The translations under genes and the position numbers were made by a program. This document shows, one piece after another, positions 33,501 to 43,090 of a stretch of 64,000 nt of DNA (within the stretch, counting starts at the first letter, position 1; each line of letters starts with the position of its first letter). The notes beneath the pieces were generated by a model that searched no databases, had not been told where the DNA came from, and worked only from the letters and a program-made list of their open reading frames with translations. The stretch is from positions 2,991,001-3,055,000 of the forward strand of contig OU015652.1 of NCBI GenBank assembly GCA_907165275.2, written 5' to 3'. The DNA is from Zygaena filipendulae (taxonomy: Eukaryota; Arthropoda; Insecta; Lepidoptera; Zygaenidae).

Positions 33501-34985
33501 GCTTTGTTTGTCACTTGTGTCTTGAATATTGAACGATGTATCGGGAACTAGTTTGAGAATAATTACATTTTTGTAATAATACACGTACTAAAGATTCGTT
33601 GAGTGTGGTTTTAATGAATACGAACAAAGTAAACACAATTACGCACAAACGCGATCATCATGAAATTGAATGACTAACGCTTCGAGACGTGTCGGCTGCA
33701 GACGGCACGGCCTCAGCTCGCGCGCCCATCGCATCCGCCCGCTGTACATAACTACCTACATATATCATTCACGTTCATCCACCGGCTGCCCCTCGCGTCG
33801 TCACTCATAACGACGTAACGTACCTCATCTAACATGCTTCAGTATCCGTGTTCGATTAATGAATCATTTTAATAATTGACGTGCTCTAACGAATCCCATG
33901 TACGGTTTGTCGCAGGAGCGGGTGATTTGGTGTCATCGCTGACGAGCACGTTCGACCAGAAGCTGCGCACGCTCAACAACGCATCGCCGCTCGACGACGG
34001 CAGCATCCCGTACGCGGACGAGGCGCACGAGGACCGCGACGAGCGCGCCTCCAGCACCGGCTCCGCGTCCGGCGGCTCCGAGCGCAGCGAGCACTCCGAG
34101 CGCTCCGAGCGCAGCGCACGCAGCGCGCGCAGTACGGAGCCGTCGCCTGCCGCGTCGCCGGCCGCGCGCGCCAGCGAGCTGAAGGCGGCGTGGCTGGCGC
34201 GCGACGCGCGGCACTCGTCCACCAGCAGCGGCGACGAGCCCGACGCGCGCTGGGCCCGCGCCGCCGACCACGACGACTCCGAGAAGGAGAACTGCCCCGA
34301 GAAGTCAAGCCGCGACGACGACAAGGACGTCGACACCAGGTCGCAGAGCTCGAGCGAGATGCCCGACAACGACAAGACGATCGAGCGCGCGCTGTACCCG
34401 CCGCCGCCGCCGCCCGCGCCCCTCGCGCCGCCGCGCCCCGCCGCCGCCGAGTGCGCCAAGCGGAACAGCGCCGCGCTCGACGAGCGGCGCGACGGCGCCG
34501 GCGGCGGCGGCGGCGGCGGTAGCAGCGAGCCCGGCGACGCGGACGGCGCCAAGCTGAAGCGCTCCGAGTCGCTGTCCCGCGAGCGGGAGAGCGAGAAGGA
34601 GCGCGGCGAGGAGCGCGTGCTGCGCTCCGAGAGCCTCAACTGCCGCGCCGACCCGCGGCTGCGGCGCTCCGAGTCGCTGAACAAGGGCGAGCGGCTCAGC
34701 AAGCTGGAGAAGGGCGAGTGGAACGTGGTGCGGCGGCGCGAGGCGGGCGCGCCCCGCCCCGCCAAGCTCAAGCGCAAGAACGGCATGCCGGAGCGCGGCA
34801 TCAAGCGGCGCCACACGGTGGGCGGCACCAAGGACTTCGACAAGGACGAGTGGAGCGCGCGCACCACGCGCACCTCGTCGCCCGACCTGAGCGCGCCGCC
34901 CGCGCCCCCCGCGCCGCCCGCGCGCGCCGCCTGGCCCGCGCCCCTCGTGCCCCCGCCGCGCCCGCCGCTCGAGTCGCACGTGTGA
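27406..34985 (+). CDS. Rho GTPase-activating protein, ARHGAP21/23 (RhoGAP19D) type, 3' part
   Basis: Nine exons (27406-27573, 28028-28241, 28401-28639, 29532-29742, 30319-30578, 31012-31138, 31951-32212, 33107-33192, 33916-34985) join in frame to 878 codons plus TGA. The family stimulates GTP hydrolysis by Cdc42/Rho. ARHGAP21 is known at cell junctions and Golgi, and fly RhoGAP19D on the lateral cortex of epithelia. Residues 1-75 are the end of a PH domain (DDYTKRKHVVRVTT, then QRWLEAL). Residues 165-385 are the RhoGAP domain, with the arginine finger in GVYRVPGN, the SYLRKLPEPL helix and NKMEAKNLAIVFGPTL. The last 350 residues are a Ser/Glu/Arg-rich tail with RSESL repeats and RRHTVGGT, as in ARHGAP21/23 tails. 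Upstream exons, with the PDZ domain expected in this family, lie outside the recognisable window. It is convergent with TRIM37. Confidence 0.9.
28028..28241 (+). CDS. RhoGAP exon 2 in window (end of PH domain)
   Basis: It runs from GTGCAG| to ACTG|GTAAGT, phase 0 to 1. ADGAADAQRWLEALRR is the C-terminal PH helix; the rest is a Pro-rich linker leading to SKKIGRNRSPT. Confidence 0.85.
28401..28639 (+). CDS. RhoGAP exon 3 in window (linker to GAP domain)
   Basis: It runs from CCGCAG| to GAA|GTAAGT, phase 1 to 0. KTWKGRMAKQLRRM matches the basic linker before the GAP domain in ARHGAP21, and GAPLERCP its first GAP-domain segment. A Gly-rich insert lies between them. Confidence 0.85.
29053..29103 (+). 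repeat. 17-bp tandem repeat, three copies
   Basis: ACGAGCACGTCATACTT starts at 29053, 29070 and 29087; the third copy differs at its last base. The exact repetition indicates a recent expansion. Confidence 0.9.
29280..29465 (+). repeat. Retroposon 3' fragment with (GACTTT)n tail
   Basis: AATAAAGGATTTGACTTTGACTTTGACTTT looks like a microsatellite-ended tail of a LINE or SINE in the plus orientation. Upstream sequence including GTTGGCAGCTTCTTCTCTTCAG would be its 3' body. No frame is visible. Confidence 0.5.
29532..29742 (+). CDS. RhoGAP exon 4 in window (arginine finger)
   Basis: It runs from CTCGCAG| to ATTG|GTGAGT, phase 0 to 1. It carries GVYRVPGN, whose Arg is the catalytic arginine finger, and SYLRKLPEPLLTAELY. 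Confidence 0.92.
29761..30005 (+). repeat. Decayed tandem repeat with CCGGATCGAAGGACCA motif
   Basis: The motif starts at 29763, 29841, 29906 and 29985, spaced 78, 65 and 79 bases. Flanks such as CATTAGTA and CAACATTC are also partly repeated. It starts 21 bases after an exon donor. Confidence 0.75.
30107..30285 (-). repeat. SINE-like repeat in RhoGAP intron, inverted
   Basis: TTACGCTTTCTCGCATTTAA, ATGAAATTTTGCATACACG, GTACAGAGAAGGACATAGGG and ACTCCCGCGGGAACACC follow the family order. The element ends about 30 bases before the next exon. Confidence 0.7.
30319..30578 (+). CDS. RhoGAP exon 5 in window (GAP core)
   Basis: It runs from CCCCAG| to CAT|GTAAGT, phase 1 to 0. NKMEAKNLAIVFGPTLVR is the conserved GAP segment containing the Asn that stabilises the switch regions. 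Confidence 0.92.
31012..31138 (+). CDS. RhoGAP exon 6 in window
   Basis: It runs from TTTCCAG| to GAAG|GTAAAA, phase 0 to 1. YKWYFEEEE follows the GAP domain as in ARHGAP21 (where a W-F-[acidic] motif occurs), then a Pro/Ser-rich stretch and MLIHNVKKIEG. Confidence 0.85.
31393..31620 (-). pseudogene. Possible LINE ORF2 C-terminal remnant
   Basis: The minus strand encodes YRQNSFMWRASENFNKLS followed by EYDFDLFN. This resembles the C-terminal end of non-LTR retrotransposon ORF2 proteins. It sits in a RhoGAP intron without the rest of the element. Weak call based on motif resemblance. Confidence 0.4.
31700..31915 (-). pseudogene. Non-LTR retrotransposon ORF2 zinc-finger remnant
   Basis: The minus strand reads SCRRCGIEVETMAHLMCKC then HTLARKRM. 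This CX2CX8HX3C pattern is typical of the C-terminal zinc finger of Jockey/R1-like ORF2. Only this short segment is recognisable. It is an old insertion in a RhoGAP intron. Confidence 0.65.
31951..32212 (+). CDS. RhoGAP exon 7 in window
   Basis: It runs from CGCCAG| to AACAA|GTGAGT, phase 1 to 2. STRDIVSSIISAANRKMQRKPRK matches the basic helix after the GAP domain in ARHGAP21 (S-I-x-A-A-x-R-K). The remainder is Ser/Pro/His-rich. Confidence 0.88.
32350..32540 (+). repeat. Dispersed repeat with CCCTTTCGGGGAAGACAAAG
   Basis: It shares CCTTTCGG..AAG-CAAAG, CAGCCA..TT and AAAATGCATTGG with 59490-59600. This is a moderately diverged family; class unknown. Confidence 0.6.
33107..33192 (+). CDS. RhoGAP exon 8 in window
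   Basis: It runs from TTCGTAG| to GACG|GTAAGA, phase 2 to 1. It encodes FMESIAVLGRGRQEISRHAH then TLNNFSID. Short, but phase-consistent and with a good pyrimidine tract. Confidence 0.8.
33430..33475 (+). repeat. GTGC/GT simple repeat in RhoGAP intron
   Basis: GTGTGTGCGTGCGTGCGTGT-type simple sequence about 440 bases before the last exon. No further structure is seen. Confidence 0.8.
33916..34985 (+). CDS. RhoGAP last exon (C-terminal tail, TGA stop)
   Basis: Acceptor GTCGCAG|, phase 1, stop TGA at 34983-34985. About 356 residues, very GC-rich. It begins GAGDLVSSLTSTFDQKLRTL, passes through Ser/Glu-rich and poly-Gly/Pro stretches, then repeated RSESL motifs, KLKRKNGMPERGIKRRHTVG and TKDFDKDEW. 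RRHTVGGT matches a motif near the C-terminus of ARHGAP21/23. Confidence 0.9.
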
Positions 34986-37900
34986 CCCGCCCCCGCCGCC
35001 CGCGCACCCCGCGCGCCCCGCTCGCTGTGAGTGTCGCTGTTGTTCAAGTTAGCGGACCTCCCGAATGGACCGTCACAAGTAGCGATTTGAATATGAGTGG
35101 ACGTTGTTTTAGTTCTGCGATAGGAATCGTAAACGAGGAGCGCAGACGAACGAGAGCCGCTCGTGTTCTTGGACGCTGTTATCGGTGCTTATTGACTGGG
35201 TGCTGCTGTACCATTAGAACTGTCTTCGGTGCTGGCACATACTAAGAGAAGATTGTTCGTCGAATCCGACGACCCGTTACCGACACCCCCGACGATTCGA
35301 AGCTTTCACGATGAGAGAGGCTATTATTTTGATTTGAATCAATTGACTGAATAGATTAGGTCACAATATCTAACCGTATTAGATACGTATAATACTCAGT
35401 GTCATCTACATCAATAACTCAACACACACAGACGCGTTACGACGGACGAGTGTCATCATACAAACGAACACATTCATAGATATTTTAATAAGTTTGACGA
35501 AGAAAATGAGAATTTTAATCGATCGGTGCAATACGAGATAAAAAATTATACAATGACTATACCATAGTTATTATATTCATAATGAAGTCTATAAAACGAA
35601 ATTTATTAGTCAAATCCTAAATGAACTTAGCTCACTAAATAATGCCAAAGAATGAATAATTTGTGAAGAAATTTGCGTGCACGACGCATGCCAGATAGAA
35701 GAAGCGACTCTGTGAAGAATGGAAGAATTGAGTTTACGATATTACTATAGAAGATCAACGAATAAGAGACTTACCGTTTTCCAGGAAACCGATGGACTTA
35801 ATGGAATGCATACTTTGTACCTACAAATACTTTAGTCATATTGTTGACACTCAACAAACCCTGCAGGGTTAAGTGTTTACTGCAGTGGAGACCAGATCGT
35901 ATATATGACACGTCATATACCTAAGTGCAAAAATGCATAATAAATGTAAACATAGTGCTACCTAGTGAACTAAATACAAAAATAAATTTAGATTAGTTCA
36001 TAAAATTTTAAGTGATTAATGTATTTCTTGTAAAAGGAACTTACAGACCAGGACACTAATAACACCACTTAAAGTATAAGTAATGAAATAAGAAACTGTA
36101 GATAGGTATCTATTAGAGTTTTTGAATAGTGATATGAAAATAAAAAGAAATTGAAATTATTATTATCTATGATAGTTATCAAAATAATATTAAATAGTAA
36201 ATTCAAACGCATACATCACCTACTTGCCTTTGCAATAGTTGTAGCTGGTTCAATTTACGTGCACGATATTCTCAATTATGAACTTAATAGGTATGAAAAC
36301 TATTTAGATGATGACCTTGTAGCGTCATTTACTTAGACGACTAACAATAAGAAGCTTACCGCCTCCTCTTATTATTTTAACCTTACATCGAGATGTTAAG
36401 CAATTTTTGACCTTATTTAAAGTGTTTAAGGTCGAAATGTCGATGCGAAAAAAATGAAAATAAGGTTTAAAATCTTTGTGGTGGGGGTAGGCCCCCAAAG
36501 AGCATGTGATTGCGTGAGCTGAATAAGAGTTGTTTGGCTGAACTATGGATTCTGATGCTGTACACTCCACGCTGAAGGCAGATTTCTTCCGACGCGCGAC
36601 GTAGGTTTTCTATCGCAGTGACACACCTAAAATTACGAAACAACATAATTACCCTTACCATGTAATTAAATAATTACAAGAGTTATAAAATCTTGAAACG
36701 AAATCTCGTATACTATTTAGGTAAAGTGATTTTGACAGTATTTACTGCACAGAACATGTTGAAACCGAAAGTCTTATACATTGCCTATTCGGAAAACAAT
36801 TTTACAAAACCTTAACTTATTTTTGTAGCCGAACCGATATGTTGACACTTGGGCAAATTGTCCGGATATCTCGCTAGCGTGGTGTGTCGCTCAATACCTA
36901 TCTATTACTATATTTAGATTTAGAAGTTTCAATACACCTATATAAGTAATCGTTTTTTTTACCACTGCAATAGTAAACTTTGAATTAAGTAACACTTTTA
37001 ACATTTCTCAATAGCCGTGTATGCAATATCGTCACATAATTCAAATAGCAAGTAAGTTTTCGTTACAGTGATAATAATATAGGCAACAACCCATTTTTAT
37101 TAGCTTTGTATAAATTTGTATATTTCATTTTAACATTTATTTATATTAAAAAAAAATTGTTATCGTATGTAAGCTTTGTTGAATGCAATTATTTTTTTAT
37201 TGTTTTTGTTTATCAAAGAGAAGTATTTTTAGACTAAATTGAATTGTTATTTATTTTAAAACGTGATTTGGCATAATTTCATTTTTAACATAAAATGTAT
37301 TTGCTAACTTTTTAACTAATGATAAAACTTGTAAATATAGTTTCACTTTTCGCATAAACTTTGTTTCCAATTATTGTTCTTAACTTTTTTTAATGAAAAG
37401 AAATTATACCATCTTTTTTAAGACGATCTCAAGTTTGTTGGATGTTTGCAAAGGGTTCCTTTTAAAGGTTTATTTGTAAATATTATTGTAGGAACTGTGA
37501 ATTTACTGATGTGGCTACGTCTTATTGTACGTAGGTAGTAGGTAGTGATAGCTCTACGCGTTAATTATTAATATATAAAAGACAAAAGTCTCCACGGGAG
37601 GCGACGCAACCCCTCTAGAGTGCTTGCAATGAAATATTGTATTAAACACCCTAATATTAATTGTTCTTCATGTAATCAGTTTAGAGATTTTACAACACCT
37701 TAAATGCAAGTTTGAAATGATACAGATTTTCAACATTTTAATTATTATCATTGTGTATATTTTGGAGCAATGAAAATAAAAATAATCAATAAAAAATTAA
37801 GATAATTTTATTTTAACCCCCAACCTCCCTTCGTACATCTATGTTGAGATTTTTTATTTTGTTTTATTTTTCACCTCACGAATAATTGATCTACTTTTTT

Positions 37901-38078
37901 TACGATCCTGACACTTTTTGTAACTACTAGACTACTGATGCCATTGGTTTTTATTACAAAACAGAACGGGAGATACGTAGCTCGGAGATAAGCACCTCGC
38001 GTGATACTAGGTTAAGTTTTACTGCAGCGGTCAGCGTAGGTACGCCAAATATGCAAAATCCTTAATTAAGGTACCTAC

Positions 38079-38255
38079 TATTATAAATGCGAAAGTTTGT
38101 TTGTTTGTTATGCTTTCACGCCTCAATGGCTCAACGTATTATCATTAAATTTTGCATACACGTCAGGGATACAGAGAAGGACTAGGGTACTTTTATCCCG
38201 ATATCCTCGTGGGAACTCCAAAACTACGGAGTAAAACCGTGGGGAACAGCTAGTA
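38079..38255 (-). repeat. Dispersed SINE-like repeat, inverted
   Basis: CTATTATAAATGCGAAAG start, GTTTGTTTGTTATGC, CAGAGAAGGACTAGGGTAC and GTGGGGAACAGCTAG end. Well preserved apart from loss of some CpG sites. Confidence 0.7.
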
Positions 38256-39947
38256 TTGAAATAAAAATCAAAGTTGTGCCGTTAGGAAAAAAAAACAGGA
38301 ATATAATTGAAACTACTACAGTAGATCGGTTAAATTGATCAGAAAGGAAAACAGCGTTAAGTCTATTAAATAAAATAACGATATACGTTAGATAATATAT
38401 TAATCTATTTATTACGCACATAAATATAAATAAATACAGCATTTGAATACGAACATTCAAACAGTGTTTCAAACTACAAGATAAAAATAATTTGTTCTTT
38501 TTGTCCAAAAATGTTGTACCAACGTGTTTCGATCACAATAAACTAATAACAATATTTGAATATTATTAATTTTATTTCTTTAGCTACAATTACAGTCACA
38601 ATAAATGTTTATATCACTAACATTTATCAAGCCTTAATTTTATTTGTCTATACTTGTTAAACACACATTTTTGAAATTAGCAGTCGAACCCCTTTCCACT
38701 GCGCGAATATAGTTGTTCAACAAGAGATATTGTAAGACGGATACAAAAGGAAAAATACTTTTTTCTCGTGTAACACATAACAACTTTTCACCTCACTAGC
38801 AAGAAAACTGAAGATATCATAATAACATTGTCCACTACAGTCCATAAAAACAAATCAAAATGCTTGTTTTTATGGAGTGTTCAATATCGAACTTTGTGAA
38901 CCGAGTGAGCAACATTCATGGATTGAACAAAATTGACTTTTGGTTACTAGGTTTTTAAGCAACAAGAGTTTTTTGAGTAAGTGAGGTGAAAAATAATAAA
39001 TTAAAGATAACCCTGCCGAACAATCAGGTACTATTATATTTAGCTGATGTACTAAGAAAGTAAACAAAACGATGAACCGGATCAAGCTTCGTGATGCGCT
39101 TTTAAACTTATGTCAGACAGACAAAAACTCCAATAATTATCATAATGCCATCAGTCGGGGTCATAGGATTTATAAACCCCTTCCATAAACTTTTGTTAAT
39201 TTCTCCTATGTACAAACATCGCATGTTTACAATTTGGTTATAGACATAAATGTAGATCCAATTATTATCTATGCTTATGTATATTACACACCTACCTATC
39301 ATTACTAGACATTATCGTCGAATTCATCGACATGACGTCACTCGAAGATTATGTAATATTGTTAATTATGTTCCTTATATTTTCGAAAATAGAAATTAGG
39401 AAATAAATATATGAAACGTATCAAAACAATAAGTCGAAGATAGCTCCTACTGGCCCATTCAAAAATTGAAGTCGTGTACACCATAATCTCTTCACTCGCC
39501 CGATAATACAATATCACAGAAATAGAAATTAATAAAAATTTTTTAGTCATTTAAGTTTCTAATTTGTAGGTAGGTATCTACTTAGCTTCCGTACAAATAC
39601 AATTATTATAAGGGTATTCGTTTAATTGTAGTTTTTAAATGCTGTAAGTGGGCATATTTCGTTTAAGGGTAATGCTATAACAGATGTGACGTCACTTGCA
39701 CACAAGGACCACGGACATGGACAGACGTATAGAAACTAAGTGCTTGCTTGTTGCTTGTATACGTACTTGCACCGAGCAATGCGAAGTGACATACAAAGAG
39801 CCAAATTACAATGCTTATTTCAACCACCCTAATTCAATTTTAAAGATTATGTCGACACATTTATGCCCTTAATTCTAATTACTAGTCCTGTAACCAGTCA
39901 AGGACATCCAATCATACAGACCAAACTGGCAGTTACGTCCAGATATA

Positions 39948-40112
39948 CCCCCTTAGCCAAGTTAACGCATGGATAAGGAACAGAATCGTTGTCACGTGGT
40001 CCGGCGAAACTGGATATTTGATTGGACGGTTTTACGCAAAGCGTGGCATGACGATTCGTTCCTTAGTTTTCTATGCGTTAACGATTTTAGATTGTGAACT
40101 AGGCTAAGGGGG
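39948..40112. repeat. MITE-like element, CCCCCTTAGCC ends
   Basis: The ends CCCCCTTAGCC and GGCTAAGGGGG are perfect 11-bp inverted repeats. The interior contains TCGTTCCTTAGTTTTCTATG, shared with 12106-12297. Non-coding. Confidence 0.75.
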
Positions 40113-40837
40113 CTGTAGCCGCCATGAGACAGCTGAGGTACCGAAGCCTAAATTTAATGAATAACATTAAATTGGGTAATCAACAAAATTCGTAACCTAC
40201 TAGTCCCGCAGTTAGTTTTTTCAATCGCCTTCGATAATTTTGGTTTTATTTCATTTTGGCCGCGTTAAACATTTTTACAATTCAACCGACGACGTGTGGC
40301 GGCAGTTTGACAGGTTAAAAACAATAATACACAATTACGAATCCTAATTTGAAGGCAGCCGATAAATAATCATTTAATATTTAAAGCTAAACACAAAATT
40401 TTCACATGTACAAAAAACCTTGAAAAGCTCATCGGTTACCAAATAAATTCGTAACTTTTATATTGTGAAGAAAGACAGGTTTTATTCGAATTTATTTGTG
40501 AGCATCACACAATTAGTTCAACTAAATAACTAGGTATATAGTTTTATATTTTATCTAACAGAGATCTTTTAAATTCATATCATTATGTATATCATTACAC
40601 TATACAAGGTGTAATGATATACAGAGTATTTTTATCTCTTTTCAGATACCAGCCAATTTTTTATTAGTATTATTTCGATTTCTATAAAACGCTTATCTTA
40701 AATACTTATTTGGTCACGTGACCGTTACGAGCATTTTGGTTGTTAAATTAACCGTATTCAAAAAACGGGTCTTTCCTAGCCTACGTTTGCATGTGCGCGA
40801 ATTTTTAATAACGATACTATGACTATTAAGATATTTG

Positions 40838-40930
40838 TCGGCGCATCGGTGACGATACTAAAGGCGTTATATGACCTCTATGATCCGCCGGCGCGTCAGC
40901 TACTTGCACGCGCGGCCATTCGTGAGTAGC
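40838..40930. repeat. Short duplicated segment, copy 1
   Basis: TCGGCGCATCGGTGACGATAC and the later CCGCCGGCGCG recur at 42316-42344 and 42555-42600. It may be an unclassified repeat or a local duplication. Confidence 0.4.
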
Positions 40931-42309
40931 TACTATGTTATTGGATCATTTCGTCAAAAATTAATGCTACATGATTTTTAGATATTCAAAACGAGAATCG
41001 AGTACTGAATAGCCTTTTCCAATGATACCCTCATTTAACCTTCCACCCTGTGTTACTTAGGGGTAGGTTCAAATAAAAAGGTAATTTTTTCAGGAATTAG
41101 GTAACCTCCGGGATGATCATCCCATACTTTGGTCAAGCTCTGATCATTTCGAGTGGGCTTTATTTCAGGTTGTACGTTCACGTAGGAACGATAGGAATAC
41201 CACACACCCTTTGATCATGAGCGCTATGTTTTATCTTTAGCTGTATCTGAAACTGTTTCGCAACGATACAGTTTCTATAACGCTGTACAGAACGAGAAAC
41301 GGCTACACTAATTCTTTAAAACGAATAGACATACTATAAATCTTTAATGCCCGTGTATATTCAGCCTTAATTGAAATAAAAAAAAACATTAGGTACAGCC
41401 TTGTGCGAATACATTATTATAACGAGTACAGTCGGCTACTACAAATTAACACTTCCTACAGTATGATATAAAAGTGTGGAGATATTTTTTTGCCGACCGG
41501 ACACTACTCTCTATACTAAACAACAATTACGCTTTCGAAGAAAGTGTTATCGCCTCTGAGTACATTATTCAAAATTAATATCTAATACTTGAAACATAAT
41601 ATTATGTAAATCATTATTTTTATATAACACATAGGTAGCGCTGTGACTTTGGTTGTTGTATATTTAATCAGGAATCCAAATCAAGAAATCTCAGCATGTT
41701 TTAGGTACAAAAAAAATCTCCCATTATTCTGGTATTTAAGTACCACATTTACCAGATTCCCATGATTATAGCTTAGTGTGGGATCAAGTAGAAATGTGTG
41801 ATGCGAAATCTTATTATAAATCCTGCAAAGTGGCTAGCAAATTATACAATTTGACATTAGCTAAACACTAAGCAAAGTCCTTAAAAAATGAAGGATGGCA
41901 AACAAAATCAGATAGTTAAAAAGTATAAAATTATAAATAAGACCGGGTGCTCCACACCACTTATATAATGCTAATGAATATAAGCTGCGAGCATTAGTAG
42001 GTACTAGGTGCGCAGGAGTTCGGCGTAGGTATATAGACTCGTGCGTAGTCAGTATACTGCCCGAGGCATCAACGAGCAGGCGCCTCACTGGCAGTGGGCT
42101 GTGTAGATACTACGATCAACGAACCATCGATCCGATCAAAAAACGTAGTTCGACGCAAATTATCCGTCGAATTAAATTTTATCATTTCGAACAAACGTCA
42201 ACCGACCGGACTTCGAATCTCGTCAATAACCCAAGTAGGATATCGCTGTAATCGTGCAAAAACGTCCCGAACGAAACGTGTTTAAAACACAGTTACTAAT
42301 TAGTCGGTA

Positions 42310-42315
42310 TTTATT
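42310..42315 (-). terminator. Candidate TRIM37 poly(A) signal
   Basis: AATAAA on the minus strand about 600 bases downstream of the TRIM37 stop. It is the first such hexamer I noticed after the minisatellite. Unproven. Confidence 0.3.
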
Positions 42316-42639
42316 CGGCGCATCGGTGACAATACTAAATGACGACGCTAAAACCAGAGCGATTGGAGTGAAATTTTTGCCAATAATGAGTTTGTTACAC
42401 AATCGCATAGAAAAATCATAATTCTTTCAGGACACACCTAACTTTTTACTCATTAGAAGTACATTACATAAAAAAATAACATAAAAAGTTCACAGATTTC
42501 TAACAATGCATTTCCTCAGAACTTTTGTGCAGCAAACTCTGGTTGCACCGTCGTCAAATGTCCTTTACGACCGCCGGCGCGCTAGCTAGTACTTAAAGCG
42601 TCGCGATCGGTCGCGCATCGCACCGAGCTCGCAGTGGGC

Positions 42640-42885
42640 GGCGGGTCGCGTGGCGGCACGGGCGCGCCGCTAGTGGTGGTACTCGCGGCGGTAGTGCCGG
42701 TGGCGGGTCGCGTGGCGGCACGGGCGCGCCGCTAGTGGTGGTACTCGCGGCGGTACTGGCGCGTGTGGCTGCGGTCGCGGCGGTAGTGCCGGTGGCGGGT
42801 CGCGTGGCGGCACGGGCGCGCCGCTAGTGGTGGTACTCGCGGCGGTACTGGCGCGTGTGGCTGCGGTCGCGGCGGTAGTGCCGGT
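42640..42885 (-). repeat. GC-rich minisatellite in TRIM37 3' UTR
   Basis: Two complete 92-bp units (42702-42793 and 42794-42885) and one 62-bp unit (42640-42701) that lacks 30 internal bases. The units appear identical over shared positions. The array begins about 30 bases downstream of the TRIM37 stop. Confidence 0.92.
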
Positions 42886-42916
42886 GGCGGGCGCGGCGCG
42901 CGAGCCGCTCGCGCGG

Positions 42917-43090
42917 TCAGTCCGCGTCGCGGCGGGGGTGCGCGGCGTGCGCGGGGTGCGCGGGCGGGCTCCACGGCTGCACGGGCGGGGTGGGGGGCCG
43001 CGCCGCGCCCGCCTCGCCGCCGCAGTCCGCCGGCGTCACGCCGGAGCTCTCGATCGAGAGGCTGTTCAACAGCATGTCGAACAGCGTGTC
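42917..43090 (-). CDS. Trim37: TRIM37 exon 18 (C-terminus, TGA stop)
   Basis: Acceptor TTGGCAG|, phase 0, 58 codons including TGA at 42917-42919. It encodes [20 protein letters not shown], then a Pro/Ala/His-rich end. The reading frame is fixed by the phase of exon 17. Confidence 0.8.
   Translation of the reverse strand, partial: DTLFDMLLNSLSIESSGVTPADCGGEAGAARPPTPPVQPWSPPAHPAHAAHPRRDAD

Larger units (their letters stand above)
34986..42916. other. 3' UTR of RhoGAP and convergent intergenic spacer
   Basis: After the RhoGAP stop the sequence soon becomes AT-rich. AATAAA motifs on the plus strand at 35939-35944, 35981-35986, 36139-36144 and 37775-37780 are candidate poly(A) signals; none can be chosen without transcripts. 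The spacer also carries a SINE-like repeat (38079), a MITE (39948-40112), a short repeat at 41772 and the TRIM37 3' region. I see no further gene. Confidence 0.6.

Noticed and set aside
33869..35047. 392-codon open frame on the minus strand antisense to the RhoGAP last exon
   Set aside because: It mirrors a GC-rich, low-complexity exon whose plus-strand frame joins eight upstream exons and matches ARHGAP21/23 tails. The antisense product is Ser/Arg-rich with no domain.
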